Shown here one piece after another: positions 1 through 8,174 of a stretch of DNA of 64,000 bases. The position numbers and the translations under genes are program-made. Source of the DNA: Rubrobacter tropicus. GTDB taxonomy: Bacteria > Actinomycetota > Rubrobacteria > Rubrobacterales > Rubrobacteraceae. The stretch covers positions 3,534,001 to 3,598,000 of the forward strand of contig NZ_CP045119.1 of assembly GCF_011492945.1 (NCBI RefSeq). The letters run 5' to 3'. Numbering within the stretch: position 1 is the first letter of the stretch; each line of letters begins with the position of its first letter. The notes under the pieces were generated by a model that saw only the letters and a list, made by a program, of their open reading frames with translations, ran no database searches and was not told the DNA's origin.

Positions 1-45
1 CGACCCGAAGACGACCGCGATGACGAGCGAGAGGAAGAGGATCAA
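1..45 (-). CDS. mnhC: Mrp Na+/H+ antiporter subunit C (MnhC/MrpC), 5' end only
   Basis: Only the first 15 codons lie in the window. They encode a hydrophobic start (MILFLSLVIAVVFGS) of the kind expected for MnhC, a small NuoK-like membrane subunit of the Mrp antiporter. The TTG start overlaps the TGA stop of the upstream subunit B gene (TTGA), so the two are translationally coupled. The assignment rests mainly on operon order A-B-C, which is conserved in Mrp operons; the residues alone would not identify it. Confidence 0.6.
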   Translation of the reverse strand, partial: MILFLSLVIAVVFGS

Positions 46-479
46 AGGTCTTCCCCCCCGTCCGCGTCTTCTATGGCGCGCGAGATCGCGCTGACCGTCC
101 CGACGACGAACCCGAAGACGAGCAAGAATACGGCACAGTCGAAGAGCACGGCCGTTATGAACTCCAGCGTCCCGAGATGGAGCACCTTGGCCCCCGGCGG
201 CGGGTAGTGCGTCAGGACCGAATCTCCCATTAGCAGCGGCACGACCGCGAGCCCGAGCGCCGCCAGCAGGCCCACGAACGCCAGCGTCCCCGCCTGGCGC
301 ACGCCCGGTATCTTCTCGGCTTCCTCGCGGCCGAAGACCATGAGCTGCAAAAGAACCCCCAAGGAGGCCACGACCCCGGCGGAGAACCCGTCGCCGGGTT
401 GGGTGTAGCCCTTGACGAGGATGGCGAGGGCCGTCACGAGCGTTGGCAGCAGGAGGAGCCTCGCCACCATCCGGGTCAT
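42..479 (-). CDS. mnhB: Mrp Na+/H+ antiporter subunit B (MnhB/MrpB)
   Basis: A 145-residue integral membrane protein with the MnhB pattern: an N-terminal helix (LLLLPTLVTALAILVKGY), the PGDGFSAGVVASLG segment typical of the family, two more helices and the GTLEFITAVLFDCAVFLLVFGFVVG stretch, where the family is also conserved. MnhB is a structural subunit of the multisubunit proton-driven sodium antiporter and works with subunit A in pH and salt homeostasis. The ATG lies 8 bases after the stop of mnhA and the 3' end overlaps mnhC, so this is one operon. Here subunit B is a separate gene after an A subunit that has its own C-terminal helices. Confidence 0.9.
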   Translation of the reverse strand: MTRMVARLLLLPTLVTALAILVKGYTQPGDGFSAGVVASLGVLLQLMVFGREEAEKIPGVRQAGTLAFVGLLAALGLAVVPLLMGDSVLTHYPPPGAKVLHLGTLEFITAVLFDCAVFLLVFGFVVGTVSAISRAIEDADGGEDL

Positions 480-487
480 GGCGCCCG

Positions 488-2791
488 TCACCTGAGCCGT
501 CCGCCTCGGAGCAAGGTTACGACGGCGAGCAGGACCAGGGCGACCACCGAGATCTCGCCCAGAGTGTCCAACCCGCGGAAGTCGGCCAGGATCGCCGTTA
601 CGGCGTCCCCGGCGTGGGCGTCGGGGGTGAGCCGGAGGTGCTCTTCCGAGACGCTCCTCTCGGCGGCGGGCCTGGAGAGCGTCGCCCAGACGACGGCGAA
701 GGTCGAGGCGCCGGCCACGGCGGCGAAGAAGACCTTGCGCCACCGCCGCTCCGTCGGAAGCCCGGCCTGGCGGTGGAGCACCTCGTAGGGAACGAGCCGT
801 AAAGTTCCGAGAAAGAGCAGCGTGAGCACGGTCTCGACCAGGACCGCCACGAGCGCCACGTCGGGCGCCCCGAAGAACGCGTAGACGAGGGCGAGCACGA
901 ACCCGGCGCTCGAGAGCACCAGGGCCAAAGTTACGTGGCGTTTGGTGAACGTGGTCGTGAGGGCCGCGACCGCGACCGGCACGAGGGCCAGCAGCAGCGG
1001 GATGTCCCGGGCCTGTATAGCCCCCACCCTGTAGGTCCCGCCGGTCGGCGTAACAAGGATGCCTATTCCGATGAGGATGCCTCCGGGCAGGAGTATCGCG
1101 GCCACCCGGCTGCGGAGGTCCCGCGCCTCGGCCCGGTGAACCCGGTCCGAGAGCCCGTTCAAACCCCGCAACCCGAGCCCGTACAGACGCTCCGGCCCAA
1201 CCATCTCCCCGAGCCGCGAGAAGGCCCCCGCCGCCCCGGACCAGAGGGGCCTTGAGAGGACTATCGCCACCCCGAGCCCGTAGGTAGCGAGCGCCATCAG
1301 GTTCTCGGGTCTGGCGTCGAGGTGGTAGGCGGCACTCACGGAGGCCGCAGATCCCAGGGAGTCCGAGCCCGCCGCCAGGGCCAGCCCCAGGTACGGCCCG
1401 ACGAGGACGCCGCCGAACAGCGCCAGCGCCCCGAGCGCCGCGATGGGCCAGACGAGGGTCCAGGACGGGCGCTCCGCCGCCCCCGGCCTTCCCGCAAAGA
1501 TCCCACCCCAGAACCGCCAGGCGTAGGCGAAGGTCAGGGCGGCGCCCAGGACCGCGAGCCCGGCGAAGATGGGCCCCCGCCCGAGCGCGGCGGCGAAGAA
1601 CAGCTCGTCCTTGAAGAAGCCGACGGTGAGCGGCAGCGCCGCCAGCCCCGCCGCGGCTACCCCGGCGGCGCCGGCGAGAAGGGGCAGGGACCCGTACAGC
1701 CCGCCGAGACGGGAGAGCCGGTCCTCCCCCGTCGCCTCCGTAACGGTACCGGCGGTAAGGAAGAGGGCGCTCTTGCACAGGGCGTGCGCGAGGACGTAGA
1801 ACGAGGCGCCGACGGCCCCGTACTCCCCGCCGAGGCCGTACATCACCACCACGTAGCCGTACTGGCTTATCGTGGAGTAGGCGAGCAGCTGTTTCAGCAC
1901 GTCCCGCGTCAACGCCAGCACCCCGCCTACCGCCATCGAGAGAAAGCCGACGACCAGAAGGGAGTCGAGCAGGAACTCGCTCTTCTGTATCAGCGGGTAG
2001 ACCCGCCCGATTAGGAGCACCCCGGCGGCCACCATCGCCGCCGAGTGGAGGTACGCGGAGACGGGCGTCGGGGCGGCCATCGCGCGCGGCAGCCAGAAGT
2101 GGAAGGGCACCTGGGCGCTCTTGGCGAGGCCGGCGACCGCCATGAGCCCGCCGGCGGTGGTGAGCAGCGGCCCGGGCTCGACGAGTCCGGCCAGTTCCGG
2201 CACGGAGAACGTGCCGTGGGCGGCGTAGAGCATGACGGCCCCGATCAGGAGCAGCACCGCCGTCGCCCCCGTAACGAACAGGGCCATCAGCGCCGAAGCC
2301 CTGGAGTTTGGGTCGTGGCTGTCGAAGCCTATGAGGTAATAGGAAGCTACGGCCGTGAGGTCCCAGAAGACGAAGACCAGGATCAGGTCCTGCGCCATCG
2401 CGAGCCCCACCATGGATCCCATAAAGAGCAATATGAAGAAGTAGAAGCCCGTGCCGTCGGAGGCCGGCCTCTGCTGGTGTCCGAGGTGCAGCGGCAGGTA
2501 CCGCGAGGAGTAGACGAGGACGGCGAACCCGATGCCGGTCGCGAGCAGAGCGTAGAGCGTGGCGAGCCCGTCGAGCTCCAGGTGGAGCCTGAGATCCCAA
2601 CTCGGCGCCCAGGCCACATCCACCACACCGCCGCCCGAGGCCCACCCCCACAGCGTCGCCCCGAAGGCGAGCGCGCAGAACGCCGCCCCGATGGGCGCGG
2701 CCAATACCGGCCTCGCGGCCCCGAAGAGCGCGGCGGCCGGCGCGGCCAGCAGGGCCAGGGCCAGCGGCAAGAGAACGGCGAGCGCGCTCAA
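488..2791 (-). CDS. mnhA: Mrp Na+/H+ antiporter subunit A (MnhA/MrpA)
   Basis: A 767-residue polytopic membrane protein. Residues 1 to about 500 form a NuoL/MrpA-like proton-translocating domain, with the stretch from YSSRYLPLHLG to the conserved AMAAPTPVSAYLHSA loop and the LKQLLAYSTISQYGYV segment. About residues 520-767 form the MbhD/DUF4040-like and MbhE-like tail (FGAPDVALVAVLVETVLTLL, then DFRGLDTLGEISVVALVLLA), as in full-length MrpA. A TTG start is chosen because GGAGGG lies 5 bases upstream and the first hydrophobic segment starts there; an upstream in-frame extension is arginine/proline-rich and unlikely to be coding. It is the first gene of the mnhA-B-C operon. Confidence 0.92.
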   Translation of the reverse strand: MSALAVLLPLALALLAAPAAALFGAARPVLAAPIGAAFCALAFGATLWGWASGGGVVDVAWAPSWDLRLHLELDGLATLYALLATGIGFAVLVYSSRYLPLHLGHQQRPASDGTGFYFFILLFMGSMVGLAMAQDLILVFVFWDLTAVASYYLIGFDSHDPNSRASALMALFVTGATAVLLLIGAVMLYAAHGTFSVPELAGLVEPGPLLTTAGGLMAVAGLAKSAQVPFHFWLPRAMAAPTPVSAYLHSAAMVAAGVLLIGRVYPLIQKSEFLLDSLLVVGFLSMAVGGVLALTRDVLKQLLAYSTISQYGYVVVMYGLGGEYGAVGASFYVLAHALCKSALFLTAGTVTEATGEDRLSRLGGLYGSLPLLAGAAGVAAAGLAALPLTVGFFKDELFFAAALGRGPIFAGLAVLGAALTFAYAWRFWGGIFAGRPGAAERPSWTLVWPIAALGALALFGGVLVGPYLGLALAAGSDSLGSAASVSAAYHLDARPENLMALATYGLGVAIVLSRPLWSGAAGAFSRLGEMVGPERLYGLGLRGLNGLSDRVHRAEARDLRSRVAAILLPGGILIGIGILVTPTGGTYRVGAIQARDIPLLLALVPVAVAALTTTFTKRHVTLALVLSSAGFVLALVYAFFGAPDVALVAVLVETVLTLLFLGTLRLVPYEVLHRQAGLPTERRWRKVFFAAVAGASTFAVVWATLSRPAAERSVSEEHLRLTPDAHAGDAVTAILADFRGLDTLGEISVVALVLLAVVTLLRGGRLR

Positions 2792-2952
2792 CGGTGCCCT
2801 CCGGCCCCGCCGGAAGGACGCCACCCGCGCGCCTGATTTGTACCGAAACCCTTTGTTGGGAAGATAGACACGCCCTCTAGGCCGCCGACCGGGGCCGACA
2901 GCAGAGATCAGCCCGCACCAGTATATACCCCGCCCGGACGGCTTCCACCTGC

Positions 2953-3429
2953 CTACAGACTCAGGATCTCTGCTCGCGCCTCCCCATCCTCTACCCTCAA
3001 CAACGCGAACGTGTGCTCCGGCTGCCGCCGCCTGTCCGTCGGGCTGCCGGGATTGAGGAGCATCAACCCGTCCGAGTCCTCCAGCCACGGAATATGCGAG
3101 TGCCCGAAGACGACGACGCGGGCCCCCGGAAACCGCCGCCGCATCCTGCCCCGGCGTCCCTTCTTGGGCCCCGCGTCATGAATCATGGCAACAGAGATGC
3201 CCCCGACCTCGAACTCCAGCGTCTCCGGCAGCCGCACGTCCCACCCGTCCACGTTCCCCTTGACGGCCCGCACCGGTGCGTACGCCTCGAGCTCGTACAA
3301 CACGTCCTCCACCAGAAGATCCCCGGCGTGCAAGATCAAATCGGCCGACTCGAAATACGGCGCCAGCCCCTCCGGCAGCCCCTTGGCCCGCCGGGGAATA
3401 TGCGTATCGGCGACAACGACGACCAGCAC
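2953..3429 (-). CDS. YfcE/MJ0936-type metallophosphoesterase
   Basis: A 158-residue single-domain calcineurin-like phosphoesterase. The metal-binding motifs are all present and in order: ADTH (residues 7-10), HAGD (35-38), KGNVDGW (57-63), IHDAG (83-87) and FGHSHIPW (109-116), ending in the LLNPGSPTDRRR loop. This matches the YfcE/MJ0936 family of two-metal phosphodiesterases; the physiological substrate cannot be told from sequence. The start is GTG. It stands alone on the minus strand with a 161-base gap to mnhA, which should hold the promoter of the antiporter operon. It is about the usual length for the family. Confidence 0.88.
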   Translation of the reverse strand: MLVVVVADTHIPRRAKGLPEGLAPYFESADLILHAGDLLVEDVLYELEAYAPVRAVKGNVDGWDVRLPETLEFEVGGISVAMIHDAGPKKGRRGRMRRRFPGARVVVFGHSHIPWLEDSDGLMLLNPGSPTDRRRQPEHTFALLRVEDGEARAEILSL

Positions 3430-3449
3430 CTACGGGCCCGCGGCCTCTA

Positions 3450-3482
3450 GCTGATGCCTGATGCCTGCAACCTGAAGCCTTC
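3450..3482. repeat. CCTGA-type intergenic repeat (family B)
   Basis: Short iterated units (CTGATGCCTGATGCCTG, then CAACCTGAAGCC) fill the gap between the phosphoesterase and the SDR gene. The same word pattern (cctgaaacctgatgcctg or its complement) recurs near 12.2, 32.65 and 57.3 kb, always between genes. Confidence 0.6.
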
Positions 3483-3485
3483 TCG

Positions 3486-4286
3486 TCAAGCCGCCGTCCA
3501 GCCACCGTCCACCGTGAGCACGGTCCCCGTGACGAAGCTCGACGCCCTGGAGGCCAGGAAGACCGTCGGGCCGACTATCTCCCAGACCTCCCCGAACCGG
3601 CCTTGCGGGACCCGGCTCACGACGTCGTCGTACCAGGCTTCGTCCTCCATGATCTGGCGCACCAGCGGCGTCGTGAAGTACGCGGGCGCGAGCGCGTTGA
3701 CCCGGATGCCGTATCGCGCGAACTCCAGCGCCAGCACCTTCGTCAGTTGCACCACGGCGCCCTTGCTGGAAGCATACGCGGCCTGGCGTTGCATGGCGAC
3801 CAGGCCGAAGATCGAGGCCATGTTGATGATCCTGCCGCGCCGCTGCGGGACCATGAGCCCCCCGAATGCCTTGGCGCAGTGAAACAACCCCCGAATGTTC
3901 ACGTCGAGCACCTCGGAGAACTCCGAAGCCTCCAGCTCCAATACCGGCTTCCTGCGGTTGATGCCGGGCACGTTCACGGCGACGTCGATGGTCTCCGAAC
4001 GCGCCCGGACCTCTTCGGCGGCGGAACGGACGTCCTCCCAGTCCCGCACGTCGACCCGCACCGCGTAGCCCTCGCGCCCGAGCGCCGAGACCTCGCCGGC
4101 CGTCTTCTCGGCCCCTTCGATGTCTATGTCCAGGCAGGCGACGTCGGCGCCGAAGTGGGCGAACCCGAGGGCGATGGCCTTCCCGAGCCCGGAGGCGGCC
4201 CCCGTGACGACCGTCCTCTGGCCGTCGAGCCGGAAGATCCCCGCTACGTCCCCCGGCAACCCGGCCGCCCGCGCTTCTTCGGTCAT
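3486..4286 (-). CDS. SDR family NAD(P)-dependent oxidoreductase
   Basis: A 266-residue classical short-chain dehydrogenase/reductase. The cofactor motif TGAASGLG is at residues 28-35, an Asp at the end of strand 2 (CLDIDI) suggests NAD preference, the catalytic Ser is S158 in NMAS, and YASSK gives Y171 and K175. The usual NNAG motif reads NVPG (105-108), an uncommon variant. The C-terminal half (NALAPAYFTTP, then FVTGTVLTVDGGWTAA) is typical of gluconate 5-dehydrogenase or 3-oxoacyl-ACP reductase-like members. The substrate cannot be assigned. It is a single gene between the phosphoesterase and the methyltransferase, with an ATG start. Confidence 0.88.
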   Translation of the reverse strand: MTEEARAAGLPGDVAGIFRLDGQRTVVTGAASGLGKAIALGFAHFGADVACLDIDIEGAEKTAGEVSALGREGYAVRVDVRDWEDVRSAAEEVRARSETIDVAVNVPGINRRKPVLELEASEFSEVLDVNIRGLFHCAKAFGGLMVPQRRGRIINMASIFGLVAMQRQAAYASSKGAVVQLTKVLALEFARYGIRVNALAPAYFTTPLVRQIMEDEAWYDDVVSRVPQGRFGEVWEIVGPTVFLASRASSFVTGTVLTVDGGWTAA

Positions 4287-4347
4287 GCGTCCCCCACCCT
4301 CATAGCCGAACCATCCGCCGAAACCCTATTGCCCCCCGCGCCCCCGG

Positions 4348-5166
4348 TCAACCGCCGGGCGAGACTCCGGCGCCGTACACCGCCTCCAGCATACCGCCCC
4401 GCTCCGCCGCGCCGATCCTGCGCGCGGCGAGCTCGGCGTAATCCCCTTCGAGCTCCGCCCCGACGAACGAGCGGTTCAGCTCCTTCGCCGCGACCGCGGT
4501 GGTGCCCGAGCCGCAGAACGGGTCGAAGACGAGGTCGCCCTCGCGCGTGCAGGCGAGCAGCGCCCGGCGCACGAGGCGCAGCGGCTTCTGGGTCGGGTGG
4601 CGGCCGTGGCGCTTCTCTCTCCCGGACGGCGGCGGTATGCGCCAGACGGAGCCGACCTGGGAGGCGGGGTCCCTGCTGTTTATAGCGTCGTAGTTGAAGG
4701 TGTGCCTGGCACCCCTCTTGCCCGCCCACAGCAAGGTTTCGTGGGCGTGGGTGAACGCCGTGTGGAGCGCGTTCGGGGGCGGGTCCGGCTTCTCCCAGAC
4801 GACGGAGTTGATGACCCTGAACCGAAGGCTCTGCAGCGCGAACCCGATGCTAAAGATCATGTGGTGCGTACCGCTAACCCAGATGGTTCCGCCCGGCTTG
4901 AGGACGCGGTCCGCCTCCCCCAACCAACGGACGTTGAAGGCGTGGTCCTTCTCGAAAGAGCCGAGCGAACGGTCCCAGGCGCCTTTGTCCACGGAGCCCA
5001 GACGTCCGTTCTTGACAGTAATGCCGCCGGTCGAGAGCCGGTAAGGCGGGTCCGCGAACACGGCGTCAACGCTTCCGGCCGGCATCAGCCGCATAAGCTC
5101 CACGCAGTCCGCGAGGTAGACCATCGCCCCGGGCTCGCCGAAGGCCCCGAGTTCCCGTAGCTCCAT
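4348..5166 (-). CDS. Site-specific DNA-methyltransferase, beta class (N4/N6 amino-methylating)
   Basis: The motif order is catalytic DPPY first (ADPPY, about residue 40 from this start) and the SAM-binding DPFCGSGTT near residue 215-223, which defines a beta-class DNA methyltransferase acting on adenine N6 or cytosine N4. A KPGGTIWVSGTHHM segment and HPTQKP loop are also family hallmarks. I used the ATG that begins MELRELGAFGEPG; a TTG 48 bases upstream (5214) is possible but has no clear ribosome site. No restriction endonuclease gene is adjacent, so this looks like an orphan methylase, used in regulation or protection rather than a complete R-M system. Confidence 0.85.
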   Translation of the reverse strand: MELRELGAFGEPGAMVYLADCVELMRLMPAGSVDAVFADPPYRLSTGGITVKNGRLGSVDKGAWDRSLGSFEKDHAFNVRWLGEADRVLKPGGTIWVSGTHHMIFSIGFALQSLRFRVINSVVWEKPDPPPNALHTAFTHAHETLLWAGKRGARHTFNYDAINSRDPASQVGSVWRIPPPSGREKRHGRHPTQKPLRLVRRALLACTREGDLVFDPFCGSGTTAVAAKELNRSFVGAELEGDYAELAARRIGAAERGGMLEAVYGAGVSPGG

Positions 5167-5214
5167 CCCCTGTTTGTAGTACCGGAGGCCCCGAACCTTT
5201 AGGCCCTCTCGCAA

Positions 5215-5300
5215 GCGGCAAGAAGCTGATGGCTGAGAGCGGAGGCCTGCGGAGCAGGCCGCAGCGGTCTGATCGCCGACAGCGCGGCCGGGGAACCCGG
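5215..5300. repeat. TCAGC/GCTGA modular intergenic repeat (family A), copy 1
   Basis: AAGCTGATGGCTGAGAGC is followed by a mini-hairpin GGCCTGC-GGA-GCAGGCC (5244-5260) and a CGCCGACAGCGCGG tail. It sits between the 3' end of the symporter gene and the 5' end of the methyltransferase gene. Confidence 0.6.
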
Positions 5301-5304
5301 CCGC

Positions 5305-6769
5305 CTACGCGCTCTGCTCTTTGCGAACGGCGAGGCCGCCCGTGGCGAAGCTCACCCCGAACATCACCACGAAGTTCACGAAGAGCGCGACGATGCCGAT
5401 GTTCGTGTCGGCGAGCGCTTGCGGGAGGAACGGGAGGAGGTCCCCAATGGTCGTGCCGGCGACGGTGACGTAGGTAACGGTCGCCACACCCGCGGCGATG
5501 CCCGCGCCCGCGCCCCACTTGGTGACGAAGTTGTTGGGGAGGAGCGAGAGGGTGGCGGCGGGGAAGAGCTGGGTCACGAGGCTGTAGCCGAGAAGGAGCA
5601 GGAGCACGACGCCCTGGCCGCTCTGCTGGGAGAACCACAGGGAGACGAGCGCGACTACCGGAACCAGGATCCTCGCGAGGAGCGCTATGCGCCGTTCCTC
5701 CGTGTTCGGCGAGATCGCCCCGAAGACGTTCTTCGCGAGCACCGTGGCTGCGACCATGAGGATGATGGAGCCGGGCACAAGCGCCGTCAGGAGGCCCGTG
5801 GCCCCTATGAGGCCGACCACGAACGGGCTGAACTCCTCCTTGGAGATGATCAGGAGCGCCTGGTCGACCCTCTCACCTTCGAGCCCCGGCACCTGCAGGA
5901 TGGCCGCGAAACCTATAAAGAAAACGAAGAGCAGGACGAGCTGGTAGAGGGGCAAAAAGATCGCGTTGCGCTTGAAGATCTTGGCGTTCTCGGCCGAGAA
6001 CGCGGACGTGAAGTAGTGGGGCCACATGTAGAAGCCCAAAGCCGTCAAAAGCACCGTCGAGACGAACCACGAGACGCTGTAGCCCTCGTTCGGAAGCGCC
6101 AGGAAGCCCGGTCTCTGGGCCTGGATCTCCCTGAACATGTCCCCTACGCCGCCGTAGAGGGCGAAGGGAAGGTAGATGCCGAGCGCTACCACCACCACGA
6201 GCACCATCAAGTCCTTTATGACGGCCGTCCAGGCGGAGCCGCGGATGCCGCTGATCATGACGTAAATCGTCACCGAGACGGTGCCTATGATCGCCGCGAG
6301 CAGCGGAGAGATGGTCCCGTAAGAGGCCGACGACACGATAAGCCCGAGCCCCTGAAACTGTAGCGCGAGGTACGGCACCATGGCCACGACCGCGACCACG
6401 GAGACGAAGATCCCGAGCCCCTTGCTCTCGTACTTCTTCTCGAAGAAATCCGACTGGGAGTGGAGGCGGTGCTCCTTGGCGTAGCGCCACACGGCGGGGA
6501 GCAGCCAGTAGCTCATTATGTAGGCCAGACAGCCGTAGGAGAGGATGTAGAAGGCCGGCCCGCCCTCCCGTAGGCCCAGCCCGAGCCCCGAGGAAGGTGA
6601 AGGTCGTGTAGATCTCCCCGGCCAGAAGCAGGAAGACGAAGAGCGTCCCGAACCCCCTCCCCCCTACCGTCCACTGCTCCAGGTTCATGTCCTGACCCCG
6701 CCGCGCAAGGATACCCAAGAACAGCGCGACCGCGAGAAAGAAGAAGATGACTACGAGCGCGATGTTCAT
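5305..6769 (-). pseudogene. Sodium:solute symporter (SSS family), interrupted by two -1 frameshifts
   Basis: The gene encodes a typical SSS transporter of about 487 residues: N-terminal MNIALVVIFFFLAVALFLG, GGRGFGTLFVFLLLAGEIYTTFTFLG, then from MSYWLLPAVWRYAKEH on a normal multi-helix C-terminal part ending GGLAVRKEQSA. The halves lie in different frames. Restoring one base near 6584 and one near 6563 gives the continuous family-like segment FLGA-SGWAYGR-GGPAFYIL. Both events are single-base losses in G/C runs. The ATG overlaps the stop of the DUF3311 gene (ATGA), as in intact transporter operons. Either a recent pseudogene or a sequence error; the strong preservation elsewhere favours error. 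Confidence 0.8.
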
Positions 6770-6963
6770 TCCCCGTCCTCCCTGTTCGCCGGGTCGAGCC
6801 TGTAGACGACGGCCATGATGACCGAGGTGAGAAGAACCCACGCCACGATCCAGAAAAGGATAAACGGCATCCCGAGCACGAACGGCTCGACCCTGTTCGC
6901 GAACCCGACTCCTACGAGTATTCCTAAGAACGGCAGCGCAGCCAGGACGTGTATGAGCTTCAC
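6766..6963 (-). CDS. DUF3311-type small membrane protein, symporter partner
   Basis: A 65-residue protein with two transmembrane helices (LIHVLAALPFLGILVGVGFA and FILFWIVAWVLLTSVIMAVV) and a charged tail. Such small proteins are regularly encoded directly before SSS symporters. The GTG start overlaps the TGA of the amidohydrolase gene (GTGA), and its own TGA overlaps the ATG of the symporter (ATGA), so three genes are translationally chained. Its role, perhaps in assembly or stability of the symporter, is inferred from linkage only. Confidence 0.8.
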   Translation of the reverse strand: MKLIHVLAALPFLGILVGVGFANRVEPFVLGMPFILFWIVAWVLLTSVIMAVVYRLDPANREDGE

Positions 6964-8105
6964 GAAGTGCCTCCTCCTTTGCCGAGCATCCTCGTCGCGA
7001 CGGCGAGGTGCATCTTTAGCCCGACCTCCAAAGCGTCCTCGTCTATGGTGAACCTCGGGTGGTGGTGGGGTGCCGTTATTCCGAGGCTCTCGTTGCCGGC
7101 CCCGACCAGGTAGAACGCCGCAGGGACCCTCTGCCCGTAGGCCGAGAAGTCCTCCCCGCCCATGTTCGGCGGCATGACTTCCACGTTCTCCTCGCCGACG
7201 ACCTCGCGGGCGGCCCTCTCGATCTCTTGTGTCAGCCCGTCGTCGTTGACCACGGGCCTGTAGCCCCGGTCGTAGGAGAACTCGTAGCCGGCCCCGTGGG
7301 CCGAGGTGACGCCTTTTATTACGCGCTCCATGATCCCGGGCATCCGGTCCCGGACGGCCGGGTCGAGGGTGCGCACGGTCCCCTCCATCTCGACCGTACC
7401 CGGGATCACGTTGTGCGTCGTGCCGGCCTCGAAGCGCGTTACGGAGAGGACGACGTTCGCCAGCGGGTCCGTCTCCCTGGCGACGACGTGCTGCAGGTTC
7501 GTCACCACCTGCGCCCCGACGGCGATGGAATCGACCGTCTGGTGGGGCATGGCCGCGTGGCCGCCTTTGCCCTTCACGGTAACGTTGAAGATGTCGGGAG
7601 CCGCCATCATCGGGCCGTAGGTTACGCCGACCTTGCCGACCGGCGTCTGCGACCAGAGGTGGATGCCGACGGCGGCGTCGACGCCGTCCATGACCCCCGC
7701 TTCGACGAGTTCTTCGGCGCCGCCGGGGTAGAGCTCTTCCGCGTGCTGGAAGACGAAGCGGACCTCGCCGGCGAGCTCGTCGCGCATGCTGGATAAGACC
7801 TCGGCGGCCCCGAGAAGCATCGCGGTGTGCCCGTCGTGGCCGCAGGCGTGCATGGCTCCCGGGTTCTGGGAGGCGAACTCGAAGTCGTTCTCTTCCGTGA
7901 TCGGGAGGGCGTCGATGTCGGCCCGGAGGGCGAGGGTGCGGCCGGGTTTGCCGCCGGTGAGGCGGGCCACGACGCTGTTTTCGGTCGGGCGCGAGATCTC
8001 CAACCCCCCGAACGATTCGAGCGTCTCGCGGATAAACCTCGCCGTCTGCTCCTCGTGGAAGGAGACCTCGGGGTTGCGGTGGAGGTGACGCCTCCACCCG
8101 ACCAT
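6960..8105 (-). CDS. M20 family amidohydrolase (N-acyl-amino acid hydrolase-like)
   Basis: A 381-residue metallopeptidase-family enzyme starting MVGWRRHLHRNPEVSFHE, the hallmark of the IAA-amino acid/hippurate/N-acetyl-diaminopimelate hydrolase branch. Metal ligands are visible in ADIDALPI, HACGHDGHTAML, QHAEELYPGGA and near the C-terminus PPNMGGEDFSAYG; the dimerisation domain lies between. It should cleave an N-acyl group from an amino acid; the substrate is not defined. GAGGG five bases before ATG supports the start. The 3' end overlaps the DUF3311 gene, so the hydrolase is probably coupled to uptake of its substrate or product by the symporter. Confidence 0.9.
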   Translation of the reverse strand: MVGWRRHLHRNPEVSFHEEQTARFIRETLESFGGLEISRPTENSVVARLTGGKPGRTLALRADIDALPITEENDFEFASQNPGAMHACGHDGHTAMLLGAAEVLSSMRDELAGEVRFVFQHAEELYPGGAEELVEAGVMDGVDAAVGIHLWSQTPVGKVGVTYGPMMAAPDIFNVTVKGKGGHAAMPHQTVDSIAVGAQVVTNLQHVVARETDPLANVVLSVTRFEAGTTHNVIPGTVEMEGTVRTLDPAVRDRMPGIMERVIKGVTSAHGAGYEFSYDRGYRPVVNDDGLTQEIERAAREVVGEENVEVMPPNMGGEDFSAYGQRVPAAFYLVGAGNESLGITAPHHHPRFTIDEDALEVGLKMHLAVATRMLGKGGGTS

Positions 8106-8174
8106 GCGAGCCCTCGTGTCTTCTACGAGCGAATCCAGCGTTGCGGTTGCGATGTCGTACCCCCTCAGGCCGAA

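Noticed and set aside
42-2651. Long 869-residue minus-strand reading frame covering mnhA
   Set aside because: Only its last 145 residues are real (mnhB). The remainder is Arg/Pro/Gly-rich and out of frame with the clear MrpA protein.
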